From Cryptomeria japonica (taxonomy: Eukaryota; Streptophyta; Pinopsida; Cupressales; Cupressaceae), in contig NC_081411.1 of the NCBI RefSeq assembly GCF_030272615.1, positions 828,002,897-828,066,896 of the forward strand: a stretch of DNA of 64,000 nt, in the 5' to 3' direction. A model generated the notes under the pieces. That model was not told the origin of the DNA and searched no databases. It saw only the letters and a list, made by a program, of their open reading frames with translations. Below, piece after piece: positions 45,900 through 58,784 of the stretch. Both the position numbers and the translations under genes were made by a program. The first letter of the stretch is position 1. Each line of letters starts with the position of its first letter.

Positions 45900-47519
45900 G
45901 CGCCAAAATTTTTTTTTTTTAAAAATGATGATTTTGACACTTTATATGTAGTACGTGTACAATAGGCCACTTGCAAACAATGGCAAAGTGGACTTTTGAT
46001 TTTGTTTTACAACTACCCCAATAGGCTAGGAACTACAATGCAAAAGACCTGAAAGATAGATCTATGCAATACAAGTGCCAAATTGGCAAAAAAAGACCAT
46101 ATGCTGAAAGTACAATTTGTACCCAAAATCACTGCAAACTGGTAGCACATTATGAAAGTAGACGAAAAATAATGCACTTAAAAAAATGACACTTGAAAAG
46201 GAGTTCGTATGAGCCCAAACAGAGTCCTGGAAGTTGCAGAAACAGGGAATGGATAGATACAATCACCAAAAACTGAATTTTCTGAAAACCCTGTCCACTA
46301 AAATAAAAAAATAACACCACCACGTGAAAGTACACAAAACATTATCCCATTTCAAATAAAAAAGCACCAAAATAAGAGCAAACATGAGCAAGATATGGTC
46401 ATTTAAAGTTGAATTGCAAAATTAAAAAGCTCAATGAGAGGGGCCTGCCAAAGTTTCAAAAAATGATGACATCAACGAACCAGTGTGTTAAATTTGACAA
46501 TCGTCTAGCAGTCATGAAAACTTCGCCCCAACTGACTGTGTGTCCATATAGTACTAACAGTGACGTGACAAAATCCTATGTGCCAAAAAAGGACCTGTCG
46601 TACAAAAAACACATGTGGAATGCTGACAAGGTTGCACATTTGACAGGCGATGTGGCAAGGTACGCTAACGTGGCAGTACAATCTTTGGTTGCGTGGCGAT
46701 TGTGTGTCGATGATGTGGGGCCCAGTTGGAGGCCGCATGGAGCCTTTGTTGGCCTGCATGGCAGTCTGTGGGTGGTCATGTGGGCTCTGCGTCGTGGGTT
46801 GTGTGGCGGTCTTTGGGCCTGAGGAAAAGCAGCGCCGAAAAAGCCAGGAGCAGGTCGGGCATCAACATGGTGCAGTGTGGTGGGAGACAAAGAGTCGACG
46901 ACAGTCCACGTGCAAGTGGCCAGGAAGTTGCGACGAACTGGCAGCAAATAGAGGTCGGGAGGCGGTTGAGAGTCAGGGGTCGGCAGTGAGCCGGTGGTCG
47001 GATGGAGATGTTGGACCGGCAAAGAAAAGTAGCTGGGAAGTGAAGACTCGGTGGTCAATGCGATACCGACGTGAGTGGCGGTGGGGGCCGTGTTGAGGTA
47101 CGGTCCCTGCAGATTTTGAAAGCGACCAAGTACGGGATGGGGGGGTGGTCACAGGAGCCCCCAAAAAAAACTAATTTTTTTATTTTAAAAAATAAAACTT
47201 TAAAAAAAATTATATACGATATAAAAACTGCGAAATTTCAAAAATAAGAATTAAACTATTTTCGCAAAAAATAATTTTATTTATTATTATATTTTTTGAA
47301 AATCTGTATCGCCTAGCCAGATAGGCAAAAAAATTGCTCCAAAACTTCATTTATGATTTTCACCCAATATAGGCGAATTTTAGTCAAAATTCATGGAAAT
47401 GGCCACTCAGACTCAATGGCGAGGTCGGATCTAGTCTAGGATGCCTCCAAAAGATCCTTCTCCTCAGATCTACCTTGTGATCTCCTTCAAAATCTCTCAA
47501 AAGGCTATACAAAAGTGCT

Positions 47520-47536
47520 CCAATTGCTCTATACCA
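47520..47536 (-). other. Primer-binding site of copia C
   Basis: On the minus strand, directly next to the LTR, TGGTATAGAGCAATTGG matches the initiator-Met tRNA site TGGTATCAGAGC with small changes. It fixes the element's orientation. Confidence 0.85.
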
Positions 47537-48015
47537 TGTGAGAATTTGCCAAGATCTAGAGGCAATGGAAAACACAAATAAGAGAGAACAAAATGTGACA
47601 AGAATAAATTGAATTCCTATCAACGATGCAAACTGTGATCAACTGGATCATCAAAATTTGTTGTTATGTACAATGTAGGATAAGCCTGCTTATAAAAGCA
47701 AGGCTAAGAGACACGACAACACACAATGATGACATGTGGCTCAATGAGATGCAAGGGTAGGTAGGAGAAATAACAAAACATTCCACATGAGGTGGATCAC
47801 TCACCGAAGGTGGAATTATCACTCCATAATAAGTGGATATGATATAGTAACAACAAGATCACACCATAAAAGGTGGAAATTCTCCTACATACACGCTCCC
47901 AATGGAGCACATCTCCCTAAGTGTCTCATATGCAAACTACAATGTTTTGCATGTACGTAAGTAAACTTAAGTAAAGTGTAATTATATCCAGGATGAATAA
48001 ATAATTACATCAACA
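47537..48015 (-). repeat. 5' LTR of copia C
   Basis: 479 bp, direct copy of 35295-35783. The left edge TGTGAGAATTTGCC and right edge AATTACATCAACA give TGTTGATG...TCTCACA on the coding strand. Confidence 0.93.
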
Positions 48016-48960
48016 AATTTTATAAGTTGTGAACTATATACAGTGACAAGTTGTGAAGATATCTAATATAGCATTAAGTAGATTAAGAATGGTTTTGTGG
48101 ATTCCAAATAGTATTTGGAACACTCATTCCTTATTTTTAGTGTCGATGATCAATAGATGGATTATTTAAGTGCTATATAAACTCGATTTTGGGGTTGACT
48201 ATTCAAGGCTATCTTTGATTGCACATGCTTATAAGATTTGTTTGATCATCTATTGAGGGTTTTCATAGTTGTGGGGACATAATATGGCTGAAGGAGCTGG
48301 AAACCAAGTATGTTGATACCTAAGATAGTGATGGGATGCTTGGAAGCATACTGTTCTTAGATTTTTTTCTTCCATATGTGTTTTATCTAATATACATTAT
48401 TTTGCATGTTTTGCAATATGGTGTGCCATATTTTACATGTTTACATGATGTATGATGTTCTCAATTTTCTATGTTTTGACCAATAAACAATGTATTTGAG
48501 AGTTTGAAAAAGAGAGTTAATATTAGAATCCATCTTATGGTTACCATGAGGTTCCTAAACTTAATATTTCAAACTTAATATTTCAGATCATAATATCATT
48601 GAAAATATTGAACCTTGCATTCTCAATGATTAATATCTCTTAACTCAATGATAATGATAATGATAATACCGTTGATATTCTCATTTGATTGATACTCTAA
48701 GATAGAACATGAATTAAAAAATTTAAGAACATCTATCATCCTTATCCTTAAATTGATCCTGGATGGAAACAACCAAAACATATTATTTTTCATGTGTTTG
48801 GTTATGTTAAGTCAAAATGGTGTTACCAAGTAATGTGGTGTCTTGGCCCTATGGTAGCTACATCATTTTCCCTGCTGGCATTATCCCTTGACATGACATT
48901 TTGATTTTATTCTTGATACATTTGCCATTATTAGAAAGGCATTTGAGAGGGGGCCACATG
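48016..48960. repeat. Right half of the split duplicate block
   Basis: Matches 25306-26620 in order: TGACAAGTTGTGAAGAT, GGTTTTCATAGTTGTGGGGA, TGATGGGATGCTTGGAAGCA, TTTTGCATGTTTTGCAATA, and at its end the HMA upstream words GACATTTTGATTTTATTCTT and AGAAAGGCATTT. Confidence 0.75.
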
Positions 48961-49039
48961 AAGAGGATTATTTTTTGTCTTGCTTGTTCACTTATATTCC
49001 TGCTTTGATATGAGAACAAATAAAGTGTATTTTTCTCCC

Positions 49040-49210
49040 TAAGTGTTAACGAGTTGCTCCATCCTATCACTTGCGGGACCCGCTAGCAAGTTTTTTAAGT
49101 CTTTTTCGACCCTCCATGCAATTTTTTACGAAGACTCAATCATCGCCTTTGTCATAGTCATAATCATGACAAAGTTAGATATATTGTTTAGCCTTAGAAC
49201 TTTTCTTTTT
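49040..49210 (+). pseudogene. Third, fragmentary copy of the HMA upstream region
   Basis: CGACCCTCCATGCAATTTTT and GCCTTTGTCATAGTCATAA match the copy at 15550-15620. Related sequence resumes at 50730-50810 (GTCATTATTGGATGACG; TCCTTTGCTATTTCAATATG), matching 26650-26740. No TATA region or HMA exon follows. Confidence 0.5.
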
Positions 49211-49264
49211 CCTTTTTTTTTTCAAGTGCCTTAGAACTTTTGTGAGGGGTCCGCATGAAAGGCA

Positions 49265-49605
49265 ATGAGCATACACATTATACAAGAATAAATCACACAT
49301 TTTAGAAGATGAGGACAATAATACATAGCTTTTTTCTAGAGGCATATTGTAGAGGATTAGATCCATTTTTTTATATTTTTTTTGGTATCATTTCAATTTT
49401 ATCGGATATTTTCGAAGATATACATATATTTTAGATGGTGAAGACAACGATATATCTAGAAACAAGAAGGAAGGATATTATAGAAGAATAAATTACACAT
49501 TTAAGATTATGAAGAGAGTGATACACGCCCATCTTTCTTTTAGAAACAAGAAGCTTGCACATTGTAGAAGAATAAATCACACATTCTAGATGATCTAGGT
49601 TTATA
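49265..49605. repeat. Imperfect tandem repeats of about 90 bp
   Basis: The phrase TTGTAGAAGAATAAATCACA with variants occurs at about 49280, 49475 and 49560, followed by CACATT(T/C)TAGAAGATGA-type sequence, and by CTAGAAACAAGAAG in the later units. At least three diverged units are present. Confidence 0.6.
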
Positions 49606-52600
49606 AAATAAATATATTTAGTTAAAATACATTAATTTATTAATTTAGATATTAAAGAAAAGAGTAATTATTACAATAAATTGAAATAATTGAATGTGAT
49701 ATTTAGTTTGATATTAATGATAAAAATAATACATAAAATTTTTTTAGATTTCTTTATGACAAATGACTTAGTTTTTGGAGGTTTATTGTCTTGCTCTAAT
49801 TCACCTTTATGTCTATGAATTTTATTTTTTTAAGTGGAGATTTGTTGTCTGCATACACTTGATTTGAGGTGAGCGGGTGTGATCTAATGTAATTTAGGTT
49901 GCTTTTATACACTCAATTTGAAATTAATATATGAATTGATGTTTAAAAACACCTTTGGAGAAACTATAGGTTCACGAGGAGCATGTTTTCTTAGATCAGA
50001 CGGACAAATGAGCTTAATAGATTGAGAATAATAGACAAACATGCAATGAGCTTAAAATGATGTCACAAATAAACAATGCAAAGTAAATTTCTCCTTTTAG
50101 CTCTTAGATCTATGTGTTCTCTGTATATTGTAGCATTCCTATATGAATTTCATATAAGTAAATGAGTTTTATTAAATATGATCAACAAAACACTCAAACT
50201 GACACAACACATACTAAGTAAGCTCATAGTGGCTAGTGGAGAGCTACAAAAAACCACAACAAATTTAATGAGATCTTTATCATTATGTTTGGATTACCTT
50301 TTACAAATGTAGGATTCTCTGCATTGATCTTGTTTTGTACACATGAAAATTACACATTCATTCTTCAAAATTACTCCTCATCACACACTAAGAAAATAGG
50401 TACATCATATCATAATATGTGATCTATGTGAGGGGTTAAACAACACACTTTAAGCTTTGACTTGCTTAGGTGGCTCATTTGAAATCATAACGACTTCTCC
50501 AATAAGACCCACTTATTAGCGTGATTTAAGATGAACCACCTAAACAAGTCAATAGTTAGAATGTGTTGTTTAGGTTGAACCAATCTCCTTCCATTTTGCA
50601 TCAATTCTATTTTTTTGATAGCAAAAGGGGAGCTTGCACTTGTGCCACTTGTTTTTTTGAGATAATTGATGTGGTAATTTTAATATTGTGGCTAAAGAAT
50701 GGATTCTTGGATTCTGAATCCAAGAATGAAGTCATTATTGGATGACGTTTATTATTACCACTCACTTCACTCCTTTGCTATTTCAATATGGCATATTTAT
50801 TCTTTGATGTTGGTCATGTCTATATTAGTTGATGCCAATCTTATTTACTAATAGATTACACATTTGAACAGTTGGTTTCTTATAAACAAAGAATATCATT
50901 GTGGGTTGAGATGTAGTGAGGAATGTAGATAGAGTTTAAAGAATATCTTCCTTGTCAAACATAAGATGCGAGATGGAGAGATAAACAAAACAAGGATATT
51001 TCATTTGGTTTTTTATATTGAAAGCATGTTAATTTTGGTATTTGAGATAAATAAGAAGATTTTAAGTCTTTGTTGCTAGACTAGAATCTACAAGGAAGTA
51101 GGTGAGCTAATTTTGATAATAAATATAGTGCTTATTGCTATTGTTTTCATAATGTGTATTTGAGTTGGGTATAAGTTCTTGTCATATTTGATTTTTCTAG
51201 TGTTGAGTGATTGTGTGGCTCTTAGGATTAGCTTCTCTTTATTAGGATCTCAATCTTGGATTGTATCAAATTATGTGTACGCAATCATATTACATAAAAT
51301 GTTACATTAATACGATTTTATGTCCATTCAATTAATTATATATATTTTTGTTTCTTATAATAATTATAATTGTATATGAGTGGACCATTATAATAAATAG
51401 GCATATAACATTTAATTGCATTGAATAAGTGATGATAGATCTAGTCATGTGTAAAACATAAAAAAAAAAAAGAAGACAAGTCTATGTTATATTTTAATTT
51501 CTACAATTAGTACATTTTTGGTGGCTCATTATGTAATGTACTCGTTGTTTGGAACCAATTCTTTTGTTACTAAAAATATGCATGTCTTGAAAAAAGAAAA
51601 TTATGATTTTTTTCTCCTTTTGGTTAATACTTATTGTATTAATATTAGATGCCTATAAAGTAATCGCTAATTTATCAATAAATTATAATATTTTTAAGTT
51701 TTCTTCTTTTTTTATAATTTTTTGATAATATAAAAAACCGTCACACCAATGAAATATTTAAAACTATTAATAATACCTAAAGGTTCTATTGAATGGTTGG
51801 TAAAAATAATATTTATAGCCCTATTAACTAAGCATTGTATAAAATGGCTCTACCCAAAACACATAAATGTGAATAGTAAATGATTTGTGTGTTTGCGACA
51901 TTAAGAAGTGTGTGATGTATTTATATAATTTTATAGAAATAATGTTTATATTTTATGTTTTATAGGCGACACTTATAGTAAAATATTGTGGGTTGCATTA
52001 TACAGAGTTTTGACCTTGGAGATAATTTTTTGTCAAGTAGGCCATGATCTAAAACAAGTTAGATAAATAGAAAACATTGGGAATGCATTTTTGACATAGA
52101 AAGATTGACAACTCCCTGTAGGATGAAATAATTTCCTATTGAGTGATGGGAATGTTAAATATTTAATGCACCCATAAATTTCCTATTGAGTGTTAGGAAT
52201 GTTACTTATTACACTAGTTACCTATAGTGTGTTTTCATATATAGGTGTATAATGTTGGTCTACAATTTATGGTTGGATGTTTGCTTCTTTATATGGGTAC
52301 TTGGTATTATGAAGAACATAGTCTATTATCAAGGTACTCAATTATCAAAGGTTTCTTGATGTGTGATCATGAAATTTGATAAAGATGTGGGTTTACCATG
52401 GGACATTACTAAATAAATGTTTATCTCTAATCTACCTATTACAAGGGGAAGTCATACATAAAACTTCACCAAAATGGAATATGGGTTTTGACTATAGACA
52501 AGTTGATAGGATTGATGTTGGAAAGGGCCAAATAGATATCGGTGGTGTAGAAAGGGTAGGTTTGATGTTACTTGTAATCTCTCAAATCAAAACTCTCAAC

Positions 52601-52857
52601 TCATTAATAATATTTTCACCATTTTCATTTGATGGATATTGTAATATAGAAAAAGAAAGCTATATTAAAAAGATTAAAAGATGAAGAGCATTGGTTGTGA
52701 TCCTTATATTTAAGTTGAGTTAGAAATTTTAAGAAGAAAAAACTAAGCCAAGAACCAATGTCAATCATAGATCACACATAACTCCTATTAGCAAATGACC
52801 AAAGATCAAAATAGCAAAGTGGAGACAAAATCTAAATTGAGAAAAATAGAGACAATG
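49606..52857. other. Long AT-rich noncoding stretch
   Basis: No gene is supported over 3.2 kb apart from the HMA-upstream echo at 50730-50810. A 26-bp phrase TTTCCTATTGAGTG(A/T)(T/G)... is duplicated at 52132 and 52178. The frame at 52376-52684 has no motif. Confidence 0.5.
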
Positions 52858-53345
52858 TGTGAGAATTTGAGAATACTCTTGATACTCTCACCAATCTATC
52901 ATCAAACTAGTAAAGGTGAGGTGTGTGTGCTTTATATATAGAAAAATAACTTACATCCAAGAGGTGCTTTGAATCCTACTACCCATAAAAGGTAGGAGGT
53001 TTTAACTACTTGGTAAATGCCAAAACATGTGGCATAACCTCCTTAGGCGAAGACAAAATAAGGTGAAAGGTGGTACATAAAGCCAAAAGAGGGCAATAAA
53101 CCCAACTACCCAATAACCTACTCAGGTTTAGGATAGAATAGTGGTTATAAGAGGTGGCACAACAAGCTAAAAGAGGGTGTGTAACTCAACTACCCATGTG
53201 TGGAAGAGAGTGACACATGTAGCTAATATACTTTTCCATGTGTTCTCATATTAACCACTTCTAATAAACATAATCAAGCTTAAATAGTATCTATAGGAAA
53301 AATAAATCCCCATAACATAAGGAAAATAAGAAACCTACACTAATA
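52858..53345 (-). repeat. 3' LTR of a truncated minus-strand copia element (copia D)
   Basis: About 488 bp, TGTGAGAATTTGAGAATACT at its left edge and AACCTACACTAATA at its right edge, directly next to CCCCTCTTAAGTG, the complement of a polypurine tract. Length, left-edge sequence and polypurine neighbourhood resemble copia C (TGTGAGAACTTGCC; CCCCCCCTTAAGTG), but the LTR interiors differ. No second LTR was found. Confidence 0.65.
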
Positions 53346-56300
53346 CCCCTCTTAAGTGTATCTTAGGTGGGTGAAAAGATGAGCCCCAACAAATGAAGCA
53401 ATGCTACATATCCATGTTCAAATGGAACCCCACCAAAAGAAGAAGGTCCCCAATAAGAGGAATATACCCCCACAAATAGAGAGATAAAATACCCCCCAAA
53501 GTAGATAGAGAGAATGAAGGAATAAGAAGTCCCTCCTGAAGTAGACACCTATCACAATGCTAACAAATCTCATAGATGAAGGAACTTGCTCTCTATGAAG
53601 GGTTTGGTGAGTATGTATTCAATTTACTCCAAGGTAGAATAATACTTAAGATCAATGATTCCTTATTGAATCAACTCTCGAATGTAGTGCATATGAATCT
53701 CAACGTGTTTCATCCTTTAGTGATGAATTGAATTCATTGAGATGTAAATCGCGCTCTGATTATCACAAAAGATAACTATAGGATTTTAAAATGGAATGTG
53801 AAACTTAGCGAGAATATTCTAAATCTGAATAGCCTTAGTGGTGCATTAAATACCCCTTAATACTCAGCTTGTGTTGATGAAAGAGAAATTGTAGAATGCT
53901 TCTTGCTTAACCAGAAAACTAGAGTAGAACCAAGTGAAAAGAAATACCCTCAAGTAGACTTACAATCTTGAGAATTAACTACCCAATCTGATTATATGTG
54001 TCTCACCAAGTCAATATCCATGTCTATTGCATACTAAATCCAATAATTATGAGTACCCTAAATGTAGTGGAGGGTCCTCTTAGTTGCTTTCCAATGAAAC
54101 TCATGTGGATCTTGCATGAATCGAGAGACCTTTCCCACATCATATGGAATGTTAGGTCTTGTATGAGTCTAATAGATGAGACTACCAACAAGTTGTTGAT
54201 ATAAAGTTCCATAAAACACAGTTGAAGATAACTTAGCCTCAAGTTTGACCCCTAATAAAAATGGAGTTGGTGCAGGCTTATAGTCAACCATGTGAAATTT
54301 GGAGAGCATATCAAGTGCAAGTTTTTGATTGTCCAGCGAAGATACCTAAAGATGACTAAGTGATCTCAATCCCCAAAAAATAATGCAAATAAACCAAGTT
54401 TGACATCAAAAATCTATCATATAAAGAAATTTCCAGTTCCTTGATGGTGGATAAATGAGTCATCAACATAAAGAACAAAAAATGTGAGAGTGTCATCTTA
54501 TTAAAAAATGTAACATTTCAAATTAGAATGGCATTGAGTGGACCCAATTATTAAAAGGAAGATGTTTGTCTCGGCATACTAATCCCAAGGAGTTTGTTTG
54601 AGGCTATAAAGGGACTTCTAAAGGCAACACACAAGTGAAGGATCTTGAATGAACCCATGTGGCTACATCATATAGATTTCCTCCTAAAGGAAGCCATGAA
54701 GAAAGGCACTCTTCACATACATTTGATGAACTTCCAAATGATAGGTTGTAGCTATAGCAAGGGCAATTTGATTGGAATTTATTTTATCAACTAGTGTAAA
54801 AGTCTTAGAGTAGTCAATTCGGAACTTGGGAAAATCCTTTTTCTATCAAGTGAGCCTTATGTTTGTCAACGAACCCATCTACTACAAATTTTGTTTGAGA
54901 GATTCACCTGCATTGAACAAGTTTCCCTCCCTTAGGAAGAGGGACTAAATCTTATGTGTGATGCCTTTATAAGGAATTGAACTCTTATTGTATAACATCA
55001 TGCAAATTGTGAATGCTTGAAGCTTCTCGAAGTAACTACATATGAATTAGAAACTGAAGCAACAAAGAGATGTGAAGCATGCTAAAACTTTGACCTTTTT
55101 CTTTTTATATTTTATGGATCACTAAGCCAATCACTTGCTGACTCAAATATATTTTATGAGCATAAAGAGGTGTTGAGGTTGGAAAGTCTAGAAGAGAATC
55201 ACCAACCCCTAAATCATGATTAGGAGATAAATGTGGATCCTCGTCATCACTATCACCATCTAAAGTGGAGGAAGAATACTACTCATCAATATTAGGAGGA
55301 TTAAGATAATCTAAAGAACTATCGCCATGATGCATTGTCTCCAATGTGATGGTGGATGGAGAAGTTTTAGGAGAAGAACTGGAAGAGATCTCCTAAAAAG
55401 GAACACTCCTCTTGATGAACAACTCATGAGTGGCTAGATGGAGAAGCTTATATCCTTTAACATCATTTGGATACCCAACAAATATGCAACGCTTGATATA
55501 CATATTCATAGCCTTACCTTTGTCTACTAGAATATGAGTCCATGCAAGAGAACCAAACACTCTAAAGTGTTAAACTATGGCTTTTTGACCAGTATAAGCT
55601 TGAAAAGTAGTTACCTCATTCACAACTTTGTGAGGAACTCAACTCTAGATTTAATGTATGCATAGTTAATGGCCTCTTTCTAGTATTGAGGTGCCAAATA
55701 TTTGGAGTGAACAATCCAATTTACCATCTCCTTCAATAACCTCTTCTTGTGTTTTGCAACACCATTCTACTAAGGACTGTATGAAACTATGTGTTGCATT
55801 TTGATTCCTTATGAAGCATAAAATTATTTAAATTGATTGTTAACATATTCACTCTCATTATCTATTCACATAATCTTGATGAACTTCCCAAATTGTTTCA
55901 TTTTAATTGCTTTGAAATCCAAAAAGTTCTCAAAGACCTCAAATTTTGGTTTGAGAAAGTAAACCCCAAGTGTATCTAGAAAATTCATCAATAAATTTAT
56001 AGACATATCTTGACTTGTTGAAAGATAGTTGTGGAAATGGTCTTATTAAGTCAATGTGTACCAAATCAAATAGTTGTGTAGCCCTAATGCTTTTCCTTTA
56101 TCATATTTCTCTTCAAGATGCTTACCACGAATGCGTCTCTATCAAACCCCATTATAAAATCAAATAGAAGGCAACCTTAAAGCCATGTCCTATTCACTGA
56201 GCTGGTTTAAGTAACAGTAGTTCAAGTGGGCAAGTTGTTGACAACACAAACAACTCACCTCATTTGCATGAGTGAGTAAGACTGTTGATGGGGAGTTAGG

Positions 56301-56450
56301 AACAAAGTGATAAAATTGATATGGTTTGGATTGATGATCTTCTTTTCCCACACAAGTGTAAACCCATTATGCATTTCAATAATTGTCATTGTATTGGTGT
56401 GAGATCAATTCTCTTACTAGAACTTGTGTGAGTGAATAAATAAACCATAA
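53346..56450 (-). pseudogene. Copia D pol fragment: integrase, RT, RNase H
   Basis: Reading right to left, the integrase core is represented by SYSP-stop-QNGVA (about 55750-55790) where TPQQNGVAER is usual. The RT catalytic box LYVDD is at 54459-54473, followed by the extension HHQGTGNFF-like. RNase H shows IFCDNQSAIYIS near 53750-53775 and KHVEIHMHYIREL. The order integrase-RT-RNase H proves Ty1/copia. Stops and frameshifts are frequent. Gag and protease are not seen; the fragment ends near the LTR-like sequence at 56537. Confidence 0.8.
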
Positions 56451-56536
56451 CAATAGACCCTCTCCCATGTACTCCAACGTGAATGTTATCCCCCATTAGC
56501 ATGGTAGGTATAGAAAATTATCTAAGAGGTAAAATC

Positions 56537-57350
56537 TGTTAGACTTGTGTGAATATCATTGTCATTGATGTCAAACCAGCTATCTGGTTTGGACCAGATA
56601 GTGTATGTGGCCCGAGTATTAGTCCGGATGTTTTTGTGGATGTTGTGGATGTTGTACGCAAGGTTGTACATAGTCAGTATGTGCAGTTCTTATTATGTAC
56701 AAATGTTGTTGTTGTGGTCAGATGTTATATGTGTTGTGGACATCTCTGGATGATTCTCGTTCCAGATTCTTTAATGCACTTTGCATTCTCATTGATCCCG
56801 GTATCAGTTATGTGTCTCGATATTAGTTGCTTTAGTAAATATCAATAGCATCTCTTCAATATTTGTGTTGCGGTCCTCTTGGTACATGTGGAGTCTACAT
56901 TTTGGAGATATTGAGCTTGATCTTGTAATAATGGATAGGTACTCTTGGGTCTAGATGGCCTTTCCTCATTTTGGTAATCTCGGTATATGCATTGGTAATT
57001 GAAGTATGTAAAGGAAGCATGTAGAAGTCTTGTGGAGGCCAACATGGGCATATGGATAACATGTCAAGGATAGCCGACACACTATTTTGTATTTGTGTCC
57101 TTCGGTATATATATACATATGCATATGTAGTAGCTTGATAACAAGGGATAAGTGTATGAAGGTGTGTGTGGTGTGTAAAAGAGGGTTAGAAACAAACATA
57201 GTAGTGTGTAAAGTGTAAGTTTCTTACAACAAAGGCAGACAGTGTTGCACCGGTGCAGTAGTCCTTTACCAGACCTGTTGTAGGACAGTTGTATACAGAT
57301 CTCTAACCAGATCTGTTGTAGAATTTGCAATTTTTAATCTGAGCTTAACT
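56537..57350 (+). repeat. Possible solo or truncated LTR
   Basis: TGTTAGACTTGTGTGAATAT and TCATTGATGTCAAACC have the same opening style as the other copia LTRs here (TGTTGGC...TCATTGATG). No partner copy and no clear right end were found. Frames on both strands (56549-56848, 57082-57330) lack motifs. Confidence 0.35.
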
Positions 57351-58699
57351 TTAGAACCGATCCCATGCATTTGGAGATGCAATCCTTTTCAGTTGTAGTG
57401 AGAATTCTGACAGTTAGCCATTTCCTTATATATCTATAGTGAGCAACTTTTGGCAGTGAGCCACTTTTGTAACTTGGAAGTGAGCCACCCCTTTTGTAAA
57501 CACAAATATAAGTAGTTATATTCTCCTGAGAGTTAATGTGTACTTTATTTTGTCCACACCATGTTTTGAAGAGGTTGGCTCGTGCCCACCACATGTTGGC
57601 ACAACACTCATTCTTAGCGCCCTCTTTGTTGCCTTGTTGCTTAGGTCGCTCGCTCCTGATGCGTGGCATTTTGGTTCTGGGTGTTTTGCATTGCCAACCT
57701 AGAGAGACTGAACCCACAGTTTATAAAGCGGGATGTTGTGTTGCATGGAAACTCCCCAGGAGGTCCTAAGGTTGTAGTTCGCAGAGCCCAGACCTCTCTC
57801 CCTCCTATTTCCACATGCCTCCCATAGTGGCAACTCGAAATGTTTCGTGTTTTCAATTGCAAGTGAACCGCCTAGAGATATTTTGATTCGAATAACCGTG
57901 CAACAAATACAATTTCACTAGAAGCCAAGAGTGCTTTTCATTTGCAAGTTTTTTCATGTTGTCAAGTGTGGAGGAGTTGTCAGCATATCTTTGGGGGATG
58001 TTTTTCTATTTCTCCAGATCAGGGGTTGTTAGACCCTGGTCCTTAAGAATGGTAATTTTTTCCTGATAAAGGTTTGAAAAATTAATTTTTTTTAAAGATA
58101 TAGACTGATATTCTATAGGAATTTACCCTTTAATCTGTGTTTTGTATTTATGAAGATAAGATAGTCAAATTGTGCCTACAGCCTTTACGATTGTTGTTAT
58201 TCAATGTGCATTGATAGTTTTCTGTGCATCTTTGAAATTTTGATATAACTTAAAAAATATATGCTTAATACTTCGTCGATTAAACTATGTTTTTGCACTT
58301 GTTATCTGGTGGATACGTGGTGTGTATTGCTTTATGTTAAAATGAATTTTGGTTATATCTTGACAATTGTTCTGGGCATGTAGATAGTTGAATGGGCTTC
58401 AGAATGACATGTATGTGAAGTTCTCTATGCCCTTTAATGTACTAAAATCAATTCAGTGCATCGCTTTAAACTAGGTTTTACTTTTATGTTTCTTTCTTTG
58501 TCTTTTCTCCCCCCAAACAAACGAAGAGTCGACTTTTAAAATCCTAGAGGTCACTTAGTGGAAACGCGCAGGTCCCCCATCACTAAGTTTCCCATAGGGC
58601 TGATTCCTAAAAGCAATTTTAGTGATCAACAGTTATTTTTTTGGCATGCTTGGTGGGACCATTTTTTCTTATTTTGTCTAAAGAGGGTGTATGAGCCAT
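57351..58699. other. Noncoding leader-like DNA upstream of the gypsy gag
   Basis: No gene supported. The end of the stretch (GGAAACGCGCAGGTCCCCCA; TTTGGCATGCTTGGTGGGAC at 58640-58659) looks like the region just upstream of gag in plant Ty3/gypsy elements. I could not define an LTR with a partner. Confidence 0.4.
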
Positions 58700-58784
58700 A
58701 GACTAGTTACTAGGAGCCAAACCGCATCAAATCTGATTTATTGCTACCACCCTTAGTGGTGGTCCAAGCAGTATCAGGTTTAGA

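Larger units (their letters stand above)
45789..47536 (-). other. Leader of copia C with homopolymers and a GC-rich patch
   Basis: This is the 5' untranslated part of copia C between its PBS (47520-47536) and gag. It contains C25 at 45875-45899 followed by T12 at 45909-45920. It also holds a patch at about 46640-47110 that is clearly richer in G and C than its surroundings, with overlapping frames on both strands (for example 46576-47058 minus). Those frames are Pro/Thr/His or Trp/Arg/Gly rich by composition and show no domain, so none is called a gene. Confidence 0.5.
35295..48015 (-). mobile_element. Non-autonomous copia-type element with gag and protease only (copia C), host of a nested insertion
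   Basis: On the minus strand the 5' LTR is 48015-47537 (starts TGTTGATGTAATTA), followed by a PBS TGGTATAGAGCAATTGG, a long leader, gag with a zinc knuckle, a protease-like segment, a polypurine tract (AAGGGGGGG) and the 3' LTR 35783-35295. Near-identical 5-bp flanks AATGT and AATTT are a diverged target-site duplication, and a paralogous uninterrupted site exists at about 25293-25310. Without the nested element (38251-45783 plus 5 bp) it is about 5.2 kb. No integrase, RT or RNase H is present, so it must have depended on another element. Confidence 0.88.

Noticed and set aside
46576-47058. Minus-strand 160-codon frame as a host gene
   Set aside because: Composition is driven by the GC-rich patch; equally long frames exist on the other strand and no domain is visible.
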